A stretch of DNA of 64,000 nt from Paenibacillus tepidiphilus (lineage in GTDB: Bacteria; Bacillota; Bacilli; Paenibacillales; Paenibacillaceae), in the NCBI RefSeq assembly GCF_008635795.1, contig NZ_VWRQ01000015.1, forward strand, positions 1 through 64,000, given 5' to 3'. Shown piece by piece: positions 9,479-17,070 of this stretch. Position 1 is the stretch's first letter, and the number at the start of each line of letters is the position of its first letter. The translations under genes and the position numbers were made by a program. A model generated the notes under the pieces. The model had not been told where the DNA came from, did no database searches, and saw nothing but the letters and a program-made list of their open reading frames with translations.

Positions 9479-9509
9479 GAGAAATAATCCTTTCCACCGG
9501 TTATCCACA
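9457..9509. promoter_or_regulatory. pair of inverted DnaA boxes at the yaaA start
   Basis: TGTGGATAA at 9457-9465 and TTATCCACA at 9501-9509 are both exact consensus DnaA boxes in opposite orientation, 44 bp apart. They cover the yaaA start and the end of dnaN. Exact 9-mers this close together are unlikely by chance. Confidence 0.7.
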
Positions 9510-9534
9510 AGTCTTCAAACGTATGGATCCGGTG

Positions 9535-10677
9535 TTAATTGGTTGTACGGTAAGGCAGAATGACATACAGGCTGCGGCTGTCATCAAGCGGCTTCAGGAT
9601 AATCGGGCTCATCATGCCGGTAAAGGCGATCAGCAGCTGCTCGCTTTCCACCACTTTGAGGACATCCAGCATATATTTCGAGTTGAAGGAGATTTTCAGC
9701 GGTTCACCTTTGAAATCAATAACTTCCAGTTCTTCACGCACCTTGCCGAGATCGGAGGAGCTTGAGGAAATTTCGACATCGCCATTCTCCAGCGTCTGCA
9801 TGCGAACAATGTTCGTCTTCTCTTCACGGGACAGAAGATAGGCGCGATCGATGGAATCGGTCAGCTTTTTTGTATCCAAAGTCAGTTCTGTTTTGTAAGC
9901 TGTCGGAATAATTCTAGAAGTATCCGGATAAACCCCGTCCAGAATGCGCGAATAGAACAGCACTTTGTCGAGTTTAAACAGTACCTGGTTATCGGCTACG
10001 ACAATATCCACGAGCATGTTCTGGTCCGGAATGATTTTGCTCAGTTCGTTCAGCGTCTTGCCGGCGATGACGACATTGCTGAAGTTGACATTCTCTGTGC
10101 TCTCCAAATGGGCGGCGCGGGTGGCCAGGCGGTGACGGTCGGTGGCGGTGAATTTAAATTCGTTATCATGAAGATTCCACAGAATGCCTGTCAGAATCGG
10201 TGTCGTTTCCTGGGTAGAGATCGAGAATGCGGTCTGCTTGATCATATTCTTCAGCAAATCTCCAGGTATCGAAATGGTCTCATTCTCTTCAATGTTCGGG
10301 AGTACGGGAAATTCCTCAGGATCAAGGCCGACGATCTGGATCTCGGTGGAACCGGAGGAAATATAGGTTTGAAAGCCTTCTTTGACTTCCATGTGAATTT
10401 CTTTGGACGGCAGCTTCTTAATAATTTCAACGAAGAATTTGGCCGGAAGCACCACACTGCCGGGCTGATCCACTTTGACGATGGTCTGGCTGTCATTCTC
10501 TGCAGGGATGAAGGATTGGATGGAAATATCCGTGTCGCTTGCAGTCAGGGTTACGCCCTGGTAGCCGACTTCGAATTTGATGCCGGTGAGAATGGGGATG
10601 GTCGTGCGGCTGGAAATAGCCTTGGATACATGTCCGATTGCTTCGTTGAGTTCATTTTTAAGAATGCTGATTTTCAT
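9535..10677 (-). CDS. dnaN: DNA polymerase III beta subunit (sliding clamp)
   Basis: DnaN forms the ring-shaped dimer that tethers DNA polymerase to the template and recruits many repair partners. The 380-residue product (from ATG 10677; the frame opens to 10713) begins MKISILKNELNEAIGHVSKAI, shows the three repeated clamp domains and ends with the usual VILPYRTTN-type tail. AGGAGTG lies 6 nt before the chosen start. It follows dnaA across a 195-nt gap that contains the origin-unwinding signals. Confidence 0.97.
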   Translation of the reverse strand: MKISILKNELNEAIGHVSKAISSRTTIPILTGIKFEVGYQGVTLTASDTDISIQSFIPAENDSQTIVKVDQPGSVVLPAKFFVEIIKKLPSKEIHMEVKEGFQTYISSGSTEIQIVGLDPEEFPVLPNIEENETISIPGDLLKNMIKQTAFSISTQETTPILTGILWNLHDNEFKFTATDRHRLATRAAHLESTENVNFSNVVIAGKTLNELSKIIPDQNMLVDIVVADNQVLFKLDKVLFYSRILDGVYPDTSRIIPTAYKTELTLDTKKLTDSIDRAYLLSREEKTNIVRMQTLENGDVEISSSSSDLGKVREELEVIDFKGEPLKISFNSKYMLDVLKVVESEQLLIAFTGMMSPIILKPLDDSRSLYVILPYRTTN

Positions 10678-10768
10678 GATTTCACTCCTAGCTCGAAAAT
10701 TGGAAATGGGCACTGCCTGATTCTCTTCTGTCCACGCTTTAGGAAGAAGAATATTTATAGTTATTTAA

Positions 10769-10804
10769 TAGTATTAGTAGTAGGGGCGACGTTTATGTGG
10801 ATAA
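10769..10804. other. origin unwinding element: DnaA-trios, GC-rich spacer and DnaA box
   Basis: Read on the plus strand: five triplets TAG-TAT-TAG-TAG-TAG (10769-10783), a GC-rich GGGCGAC (10784-10790), then an exact DnaA box TGTGGATAA (10796-10804). This order matches the basal unwinding system described in Bacillus subtilis, where DnaA loads from a box onto DnaA-trios (3'-GAT-type) to open the duplex. A/T-rich DNA lies beyond the trios (10750-10768). Two relaxed boxes (TGTGTATAG) follow at 10839-10847 and 10850-10858. The match is seen directly; the function is inferred. Confidence 0.8.
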
Positions 10805-10872
10805 CTGGGCAAAGCGCATAAAATTAAGCCTACCCACATGTGTATAGATTGTGTATAGGCTTGTTATTCCTT

Positions 10873-12219
10873 TCAGGAAGGATTTTTAATTTTCTCCGCT
10901 AAATTGTTTACCACTTTGTACAGCTCCTGGTCTACCTTAAGGGACTGGGTGATCTTCTCATGCGCATGAATGACTGTCGTATGGTCTCTTCCCCCGAAGG
11001 CTTCTCCGATCTTGGGCAGTGAATAGTCGGTCAGCTCGCGGGACAGATACATGGCGATTTGCCGCGGAAAAGCTACGGCCTTAGTCCGCTTGCGCGCCTT
11101 AAAGTCCTCCATCCGCAGATTGTAATACTCGCCGACCTTTTGCTGAATATCACCGATCGTAATCATCTTCGGCCGGCTGGACGGAATGATATCCTTCAGC
11201 GCTTCGGCAGCCAGATGCGTTGTCACATCCTGGTTCGTCAATGACGAATAGGCGACTACCCGGATTAGCGCGCCTTCAAGCTCGCGGATGTTGGTGTCGA
11301 TCTGATTGGCAATATACATCATGGCTTCGTTCGGGATATCCAGGTTCTCCGCTTTGGCCTTCTTGCGCAAAATGGCGATCCGCGTCTCCAGATCCGGAGG
11401 CTGAATATCGGTAATAAGTCCCCATTCGAACCGGGATCTCAGCCGTTCCTCCAGAGTGGGGATTTCCTTGGGTGGACGGTCACTGGAGATGATGATCTGC
11501 TTGCGTTCCTCATGGAGCGCGTTAAACGTATGGAAAAATTCCTCCTGCGTCGATTCCTTGCCGGCCAGGAATTGAATATCGTCAATCAGCAATATGTCAA
11601 CGTTGCGGTATTTGTTGCGAAAGCTTTCGCCGCGGTTGTCACGGATGGAGTTGATGAATTCATTCGTAAATTTCTCGGACGAGATGTAGATCACCTTATG
11701 GTTGGGGTTGTGCTCCAGCACATAGTGTCCAATGGCATGCATCAGATGGGTCTTGCCGAGACCTACGCCGCCGTACAGAAACAGCGGATTATAGGCTTTG
11801 GCGGGCGCTTCGGCGACAGCCAGGGAAGCTGCGTGAGCGAAACGGTTGCCGGAACCGATGACGAAAGTGTCGAAGGTGTATTTGGGATTCAGCAGATGGG
11901 TCTGCGCCTCTTCGCGCAATACCGCAGGCGAAGCAGCCATTGGCTGTACGACGGGTTCTGCCGGCTTGTTCTCCTCAATGACAAATCTGACGTCGACCTG
12001 TTCTCCGGTCACCTCATAAACTGTTGCCCCCACAAGCTTGGTGTAGCGGCTTTCCAGCCATTCGACAGCAAAGGTGGTGGGTGCCGAGATGATCAGGCCC
12101 TGCGGACTGAAGCTGATAGCTTTCGTCGCCTTAAACCAGGTATCAAAGCTCGGCTTGCTCAGTTTGGTTTGGATAATTGATAAAATTTGCTGCCATAATT
12201 CGGAAGTATGGCTGTCCAC
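10873..12219 (-). CDS. dnaA: chromosomal replication initiator protein DnaA
   Basis: DnaA binds DnaA boxes at oriC, oligomerises with ATP and melts the origin. The 448-residue protein has an N-terminal helicase-interaction domain (ELWQQIL and FDTWFKAT), a variable linker around 85-110, an AAA+ domain with Walker A GGVGLGKTHLM and Walker B ILLIDDIQFL, and the C-terminal DNA-binding signature GGRDHTTVIHAHEKI. The start is GTG with AAAGGAG 9 nt upstream. A sigma-A-like promoter inside oriC (12428-12456) with a DnaA box just upstream suggests autoregulation. Confidence 0.98.
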   Translation of the reverse strand: MDSHTSELWQQILSIIQTKLSKPSFDTWFKATKAISFSPQGLIISAPTTFAVEWLESRYTKLVGATVYEVTGEQVDVRFVIEENKPAEPVVQPMAASPAVLREEAQTHLLNPKYTFDTFVIGSGNRFAHAASLAVAEAPAKAYNPLFLYGGVGLGKTHLMHAIGHYVLEHNPNHKVIYISSEKFTNEFINSIRDNRGESFRNKYRNVDILLIDDIQFLAGKESTQEEFFHTFNALHEERKQIIISSDRPPKEIPTLEERLRSRFEWGLITDIQPPDLETRIAILRKKAKAENLDIPNEAMMYIANQIDTNIRELEGALIRVVAYSSLTNQDVTTHLAAEALKDIIPSSRPKMITIGDIQQKVGEYYNLRMEDFKARKRTKAVAFPRQIAMYLSRELTDYSLPKIGEAFGGRDHTTVIHAHEKITQSLKVDQELYKVVNNLAEKIKNPS

Positions 12220-12289
12220 AGACTGTCACTCCTTTAAATCTTCCAAATGTGGCGTCAGCCAAGAAGTGGAAATGTCGAAGAAAATGGGT

Positions 12290-12690
12290 TTGTGCTGCAT
12301 CTTATCCCCAATATGCAATATAAAGAGACAAAAAAATATGGATAAATTTGATTTGTTCACAACTTTATCCACAGCTTGTTGATAATTTATAGAACAAACA
12401 AATCTATTCACATTCAAAAGTAATACCATCATAGCAAAACCACCCTTGTTTTTCAATGAGCCCCGCCATTTTATCCACAAATTCAATCACTTGTGTATAA
12501 TTCTTAAGCACACCACTACATATTGTTGATAATTTGTTCATGGTTCGACAAGTTCCGGCATGTGGATGATTTTTTTATACACAAGTTGTGCGCAATCGTT
12601 GGCAGTCGACTTTATTCTTTAATCACAGGTGGATAACTGCCGAACCCTGTGGATTGCTGTAACCGGCGCAGTGGATTATGGATAATGAGA
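12290..12690. other. oriC: chromosomal origin oriC, DnaA-box cluster
   Basis: Exact boxes TTATCCACA occur at 12365-12373 and 12471-12479. One-mismatch boxes occur at 12302 (TTATCCCCA), 12337 and 12677 (TATGGATAA), 12377 and 12524 (TGTTGATAA), 12492 (TGTGTATAA), 12561 (TGTGGATGA), 12575 (TTATACACA) and 12628 (GGTGGATAA). They fall between dnaA and rpmH with A/T-rich DNA between, and gene direction switches here. Together with the dnaA-dnaN element this forms a Bacillus-type bipartite origin. Confidence 0.93.
12428..12456 (-). promoter_or_regulatory. dnaA promoter candidate
   Basis: On the minus strand, -35 TTGAAA (12451-12456), a 17-nt spacer and -10 TATGAT (12428-12433). It lies in oriC about 200 nt before the dnaA start. 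An exact DnaA box at 12471-12479 lies just upstream of the -35. Confidence 0.65.
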
Positions 12691-12723
12691 ATTGAAAAGA
12701 GGGAGAGGACTGTCTTTTTGAGG

Positions 12724-12753
12724 TTGACTTTTCGGTGGAAGTTATGGTTAAAT
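12724..12753 (+). promoter_or_regulatory. rpmH promoter candidate
   Basis: TTGACT (12724-12729) and TTAAAT (12748-12753) have an 18-nt spacer, with a TG one base before the -10, giving an extended -10. The rpmH leader would be about 130 nt. Confidence 0.5.
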
Positions 12754-12891
12754 ATATAAAGGTGTTTTCTGTGAGGATATACCGCGTTTAAATTGATGAT
12801 AAGAAATGATACTGTCCTTAAATAAAGGGCGGCTTAGTCCGTTTCTGCTAAATATGACAGTAATAAGTTTCCTGTAAGGGAGGTGCAATAC

Positions 12892-13026
12892 ATGAGACCA
12901 ACGTTCAAACCGAATGTAAGCAAACGCAAGAAGGTACATGGTTTCCGCAAAAGAATGAGCACAAAGAACGGCCGTAAAGTGCTGGCAGCCCGCCGCCTGA
13001 AAGGCAGAAAAGTTCTGAGTGCGTAA
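12892..13026 (+). CDS. rpmH: 50S ribosomal protein L34
   Basis: The 44-residue, highly basic protein starts MRPTFKPNVSKRKKVHGF and contains RMSTKNGRKVLAARR, the L34 signature. L34 is a component of the large ribosomal subunit that binds 23S rRNA. The ribosome site is GGGAGGTG, 7 nt before ATG. It lies directly right of oriC, as in nearly all Firmicutes. Two hairpin terminators follow, so rnpA is probably not simply co-transcribed with it. Confidence 0.98.
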   Translation: MRPTFKPNVSKRKKVHGFRKRMSTKNGRKVLAARRLKGRKVLSA

Positions 13027-13040
13027 GGTTAGGCCGCTTG

Positions 13041-13064
13041 GGACCACTGCCGTGGTCCTTTTTT
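13041..13064 (+). terminator. rpmH terminator 1
   Basis: GGACCAC and GTGGTCC form a 7-bp stem with a TGCC loop, followed by six T residues, 14 nt after the rpmH stop. Confidence 0.85.
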
Positions 13065-13075
13065 AAAATGAGCAC

Positions 13076-13099
13076 ACCCCACTCAGGTGGGGTTCTTTT
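13076..13099 (+). terminator. rpmH terminator 2 (tandem)
   Basis: ACCCCAC and GTGGGGT form a 7-bp stem with a TCAG loop, followed by TCTTTT. It is a second hairpin only 11 nt after the first terminator. Confidence 0.7.
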
Positions 13100-13102
13100 A
13101 GA

Positions 13103-13148
13103 TATATGGAGGAAACGGACCGGCGAACGGATGGTTTCCTTCTATATA
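13103..13148. repeat. inverted repeat in the rpmH-rnpA spacer
   Basis: TATATGGAGGAAAC (13103-13116) pairs with GTTTCCTTCTATATA (13134-13148): nine pairs (one G.T), a small internal loop and four more pairs, around a 17-nt loop. No T run follows, so it is not a simple terminator. The rest of the spacer up to 13393 holds another weak hairpin (AGCTCTGCA/TGCGGAGCT, 13224-13267, followed by TTTTTT) and no convincing gene. Confidence 0.55.
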
Positions 13149-13393
13149 TAGTGCCCCGGGAACGGACATGCTTCTCCAGTGAGGGAGCGGGCGGCCGTTT
13201 CTTCTTGTTGCTAAGCCATTGTATAAGCTCTGCAGAGGATGCCATGCCGCACTTTGCGGAGCTTTTTTACTGTTCTTTTGATCTCAAACGGCGCTCTGGC
13301 GCTGCGGTTTACCGCTGTGTTTCATTGCCCATACTATATTAGTAGCAAATTTGCCGGAATGATGAACATCCGGTCTTGGAATAGGAGATTCCC

Positions 13394-13744
13394 GTGCACA
13401 AAAGTTTACGATTACGAAACCGTGCCGACTTCAGCCGCGTATACCGCCATGGGAAGTCATTTGCCAATCACCAATTTGTAGTGTATTGGTTCAGTAGAAA
13501 AGAGGTGGAGCGGTTCCGGCTGGGTGTGTCGGTCAGCAAGAAGGTCGGAAATGCCGTTGTACGCAACCGGATGCGGAGGCTCGTGAAGGAGATTATCCGA
13601 CATCACGAAGACGAGATTGCCGGCGGTCTGGATATGGTATTTATCGTAAGAAAAGGAGCGCTCTCCATGAATTACGCCGAACTCGAGAAAAGTGCGCTTC
13701 ATGTGCTGCGCAAAGCCAAGCTGCTCAAGGCTTCACGTAAGTGA
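13394..13744 (+). CDS. rnpA: ribonuclease P protein component
   Basis: RnpA is the protein subunit that helps the catalytic RNA of RNase P remove 5' leaders from pre-tRNAs. The 116-residue basic protein starts at GTG with TAGGAG upstream. It carries RNRADFSRVYRHGKS and the central RNR-type motif VSKKVGNAVVRNRMRRLVKE. Position after rpmH and before yidC is the conserved arrangement, but the 367-nt gap from rpmH, with two terminators, is larger than usual and suggests a separate promoter. Confidence 0.96.
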   Translation: MHKSLRLRNRADFSRVYRHGKSFANHQFVVYWFSRKEVERFRLGVSVSKKVGNAVVRNRMRRLVKEIIRHHEDEIAGGLDMVFIVRKGALSMNYAELEKSALHVLRKAKLLKASRK

Positions 13745-13830
13745 TGCCTCCCGAAGAGGCTTGTTTATTTGTATTCATAATTATGGTATGATTTACGGTG
13801 CAATGGAATGTTTAAGAGAGGGGTTTTGAG

Positions 13831-14781
13831 GTGTCTCTATTGAAGACTAAACGAGGAAAACAGTTTCTCCTCCTCGGGGTATTGGTATTGCTGATTGCTG
13901 TTCTATCCGGGTGCGCACCTTCATCAACGGTAACGCATACCACGGAAGATTTGAAGAACGGAGGCTTTTGGCAGAGTAATGTTGTGTACTACTTCGCCAT
14001 CGCCCTTGATACGTTTGCCAAATGGTTTAACGGACAGTATGGACTAGCCGTCCTTGTTATGGTGATTATCGTGCGTACGCTGATTCTGCCGCTTACCCTC
14101 AAACAGGTAAGAAGCTCGCGTGCGATGCAGGCCATTCAGCCGGAGCTCCAGAAGATCCAGAAAAAATATAAAGATCAGCCGGAAAAAGTGCAGCAGGAAA
14201 CGATGCGTCTCTTCCAGGAGAATAAGGTCAACCCGATGGCCGGCTGTCTGCCGCTGATCGTGCAAATGCCAATCTTTATCGCCCTGTACAATTCAATCTA
14301 TTATAATCCCGATCTGCGCGAACATTCCTTCTTATGGCTTCAACTGGGTGAGCCGGACAAGATGTTCATCCTTCCGATTCTCGCGGCTGCTACAACTTTC
14401 CTGCAGACCCGGATGATGACCAAGATGAATCCGGTGCAGCAGCAGGGGCCTATGCAGTTCATGATGATGGTCTATCCTGTATTGATCTTCATTATGTCCT
14501 ACAATTTCCCGGCAGCATTGCCGCTGTATTGGTTCTATAGCAATGTGTACACGATTATTCAGAACTACTTCTTGTACCGCAACAATGGTAAAACACCGGT
14601 GGTTGTTCAGGGCGTCGATAATGCTAAGGATGTCACTCCTTCCGCCAAGAGCAAGACAAATGCTTCAGCTGTTAAGAACAACAGCGGTAAGCCGGCTAAT
14701 TCCGGAAAGAACAAATCCGGTGCTTCCGCGGGTAAGGGCAATAACGGCAAAGGGGTAAAGGAGGCCAAAAAGTCAAAATGA
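13831..14781 (+). CDS. yidC: membrane protein insertase YidC/SpoIIIJ (lipoprotein form)
   Basis: YidC inserts and folds membrane proteins alone or with SecYEG; the Bacillus homologue SpoIIIJ also supports the sporulation feeding channel. The 316-residue protein has a lipoprotein signal with lipobox LSGC (Cys28), the 60KD_IMP core with five expected membrane segments (LAVLVMVIIVRTLILPL, NPMAGCLPLIVQMPIFIAL and later helices) and a long basic low-complexity tail rich in Ser, Lys, Gly and Asn (about 260-316). The start is GTG with GAGAGGGG upstream. Its stop overlaps the jag start by four bases (ATGA), indicating translational coupling. Confidence 0.96.
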   Translation: MSLLKTKRGKQFLLLGVLVLLIAVLSGCAPSSTVTHTTEDLKNGGFWQSNVVYYFAIALDTFAKWFNGQYGLAVLVMVIIVRTLILPLTLKQVRSSRAMQAIQPELQKIQKKYKDQPEKVQQETMRLFQENKVNPMAGCLPLIVQMPIFIALYNSIYYNPDLREHSFLWLQLGEPDKMFILPILAAATTFLQTRMMTKMNPVQQQGPMQFMMMVYPVLIFIMSYNFPAALPLYWFYSNVYTIIQNYFLYRNNGKTPVVVQGVDNAKDVTPSAKSKTNASAVKNNSGKPANSGKNKSGASAGKGNNGKGVKEAKKSK

Positions 14782-15512
14782 GCAAAGTCGTCGCGACAGG
14801 GAAAACCATTGAAGCAGCTGTGGAACGGGGACTTCACCAGCTTGGAGTTCAAAAAGACCGGGTCACGGTCGACGTACTTGAACAGCCGTCAAAAGGATTC
14901 CTTGGTTTGATCGGTGCAAGGGAGGCCAAGGTGGAGCTCACCTTGATTCCTGAGGCTGCACCGGTATCAGCGGCGAGTGCTCCGTCACTGCCTCAGCAGC
15001 CAGCGAACAAGAGCAACCAGGAGGCGGAAGGCGGCGTGCCACGCCAAGATTCGGGACATTCGGTGAGTGAGGCTTATGATGAGGCCGTTCATTTCATCGT
15101 GGATGTCGCAAGAACCATGGGACTTACGGTGGAAGTGGAGATCGTTCACACCAAGGAAACAACGATTCTGCAAATATCCGGCCCGGATCTGGGACTCTTG
15201 ATCGGCCGAAGAGGACAAACGCTTGACGCTTTGCAATATTTGGCCAACATCGTAGCCAACCGGTATTCCGATAGCTTCGTCCGGCTGGTACTTGATGCCG
15301 AGAACTTCCGTGAGCGCCGCAAGAAGACGCTGGAAGAGCTGGCCGACCGGCTAGCAGGGCGGGTGATCCGAACCCGCAAAGAGGTCGTGCTGGAGCCGAT
15401 GTCTCCGCAGGAGCGGAAGATTATTCACTCCAGGCTGCAGGACAACCCGCAGGTAACCACCTCAAGCAAGGGTGAAGAACCCAACCGCCGTGTAGTGATA
15501 AGCTTGAAGTAA
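14778..15512 (+). CDS. jag: Jag/KhpB RNA-binding protein
   Basis: The 244-residue protein has the Jag_N domain (about 1-52), an Ala/Pro/Gln-rich linker (55-95), a KH domain with LIGRRGQTLDALQYLANIV, and a C-terminal R3H domain (ERKIIHSRLQDNP and the RRVVISLK end). Jag/KhpB binds RNA with KhpA and affects cell-wall synthesis and cell size in Gram-positives. It overlaps yidC by 4 nt and is followed by a strong terminator, so yidC-jag form the end of a transcription unit. Confidence 0.95.
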   Translation: MSKVVATGKTIEAAVERGLHQLGVQKDRVTVDVLEQPSKGFLGLIGAREAKVELTLIPEAAPVSAASAPSLPQQPANKSNQEAEGGVPRQDSGHSVSEAYDEAVHFIVDVARTMGLTVEVEIVHTKETTILQISGPDLGLLIGRRGQTLDALQYLANIVANRYSDSFVRLVLDAENFRERRKKTLEELADRLAGRVIRTRKEVVLEPMSPQERKIIHSRLQDNPQVTTSSKGEEPNRRVVISLK

Positions 15513-15529
15513 AGAAACTATATTGCCGC

Positions 15530-15567
15530 AATGACTCCTTGACCGTGTAAGGAGTCATTGTTTTTTT
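15530..15567 (+). terminator. jag terminator
   Basis: AATGACTCCTT pairs perfectly with AAGGAGTCATT (11 bp), followed by seven T residues after a G. Confidence 0.93.
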
Positions 15568-15606
15568 CAATAGAGAAAAGAAAGGATCAAGGGGGGAACA
15601 TACTGT

Positions 15607-16983
15607 ATGCTAAGTGATACAATCGCTGCCGTATCGACGGCATTGGGCGAAGGAGGCATCGCCATTATCCGGGTAAGCGGGCCTCAGGCGGTCAGAGAGA
15701 CAGCCAAGCTGTTTAGAGGCCGTATTCCATTAACTGAAGCAGAGTCGCACACCGTGCATTATGGACATATCATTCAGCCCGAAACCGGCGAACGGATGGA
15801 AGAGGTGCTGGTAACGGTGATGAAAGCACCGCGGTCATTTACTACTGAGGATGTAGTGGAGATCAGCGCCCATGGCGGAGTCATATCTGTTAGAAGAGTG
15901 ATGGACCTGCTGCTTCAGCAGGACATCAGGCTGGCTGAACCGGGTGAGTTTACGAAGCGCGCTTTTTTGAACGGACGGATTGATTTATCTCAGGCAGAAG
16001 CGGTGATCGACCTGATCCGCTCGAAGTCGGACCGTGCCTTCTCCGTAGCGTTGAAGCAAGTCAGCGGATCTTTATCGCAGCGGATAGGCGCTTTGCGCCA
16101 TACCTTAATTGAAACGATGGCTCATATCGAAGTCAATATCGATTATCCGGAGCATGATGTGGAGTCTCTGACCGCAGAGTTTATCAAGGAGAAGAGCCGG
16201 GAAGTGATGGAGGGTATCGATAAGCTGCTGAAGACGGCTGGCGAAGGCAAAATTTTGCGCGAAGGCATTACAACTGCCATTGTCGGGCGGCCCAACGTCG
16301 GCAAATCCTCGCTGCTTAACGCACTGGCCCGCGATAACAAAGCCATCGTTACCGATATCCCAGGAACCACTCGGGATGTTATCGAAGAATATGTAACGAT
16401 CAACAATATTCCGTTAAAATTGTTAGATACTGCGGGAATACGCGAAACAATGGATATTGTGGAGAAGATTGGCGTAGAACGTTCCAAGGCTGCTTTCAGT
16501 GAGGCGGATCTGATTCTGCTTGTGCTGAATGCCAGTGAAGAGCTGCACGAAGATGAATTGGCGCTAATGGAACAAATCCACGGTAGACAAGCGTTGGTAA
16601 TCATGAATAAAATGGACTTACCGTCCCGTCTGGATAAAGGACAATTGCTTTCCTATTTTAATGAAGAGAGCATTGTACCCATGTCTGTTCTGGAGGAAGA
16701 GGGTCTGGATAAACTGGAGGAGGCCATCTCTGAATTATTCTTCGGAGGCAAGCTTGAAGCGGGTGACTTGACTTATGTAAGCAATGTGCGGCATATCGCT
16801 TTGCTTAAGAAAGCGCGCAAGTCGTTACAGGATGCCTATGAAGCAGCGGATATGCTGATTCCAATTGATATGATTCAGATTGATGTGCGTCTGGCCTGGG
16901 AACAGCTTGGCGAAATTATCGGCGACACTGCTGCAGATTCGCTGCTGGACCAGATTTTCTCGCAATTCTGCTTAGGCAAATAA
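15607..16983 (+). CDS. mnmE: tRNA modification GTPase MnmE
   Basis: MnmE works with MnmG to add carboxymethylaminomethyl groups to wobble uridine 34 of certain tRNAs, using a folate one-carbon donor. The 458-residue protein has the TrmE N-terminal domain (about 1-120), a helical domain with an inserted G domain (GRPNVGKSSLLN near residue 226, DIPGTTRD, and NKMD), and ends in FCLGK, the family C-terminal motif with the key cysteine. The ATG at 15607 follows a GGGGGG-rich site. mnmG follows after 87 nt, in line with an operon. Confidence 0.97.
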   Translation: MLSDTIAAVSTALGEGGIAIIRVSGPQAVRETAKLFRGRIPLTEAESHTVHYGHIIQPETGERMEEVLVTVMKAPRSFTTEDVVEISAHGGVISVRRVMDLLLQQDIRLAEPGEFTKRAFLNGRIDLSQAEAVIDLIRSKSDRAFSVALKQVSGSLSQRIGALRHTLIETMAHIEVNIDYPEHDVESLTAEFIKEKSREVMEGIDKLLKTAGEGKILREGITTAIVGRPNVGKSSLLNALARDNKAIVTDIPGTTRDVIEEYVTINNIPLKLLDTAGIRETMDIVEKIGVERSKAAFSEADLILLVLNASEELHEDELALMEQIHGRQALVIMNKMDLPSRLDKGQLLSYFNEESIVPMSVLEEEGLDKLEEAISELFFGGKLEAGDLTYVSNVRHIALLKKARKSLQDAYEAADMLIPIDMIQIDVRLAWEQLGEIIGDTAADSLLDQIFSQFCLGK

Positions 16984-17070
16984 CAACTCTCCCCGGGTGG
17001 AGGGTTGTACACTATAAATTGAGGGGACAGCGTGACGACGGTTGTCCCTCTATTCAGGAGGAATAGATTT

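Noticed and set aside
13106..13342. A 78-codon frame in the rpmH-rnpA spacer
   Set aside because: It starts inside an inverted repeat, covers another hairpin, and shows no family or conserved character.
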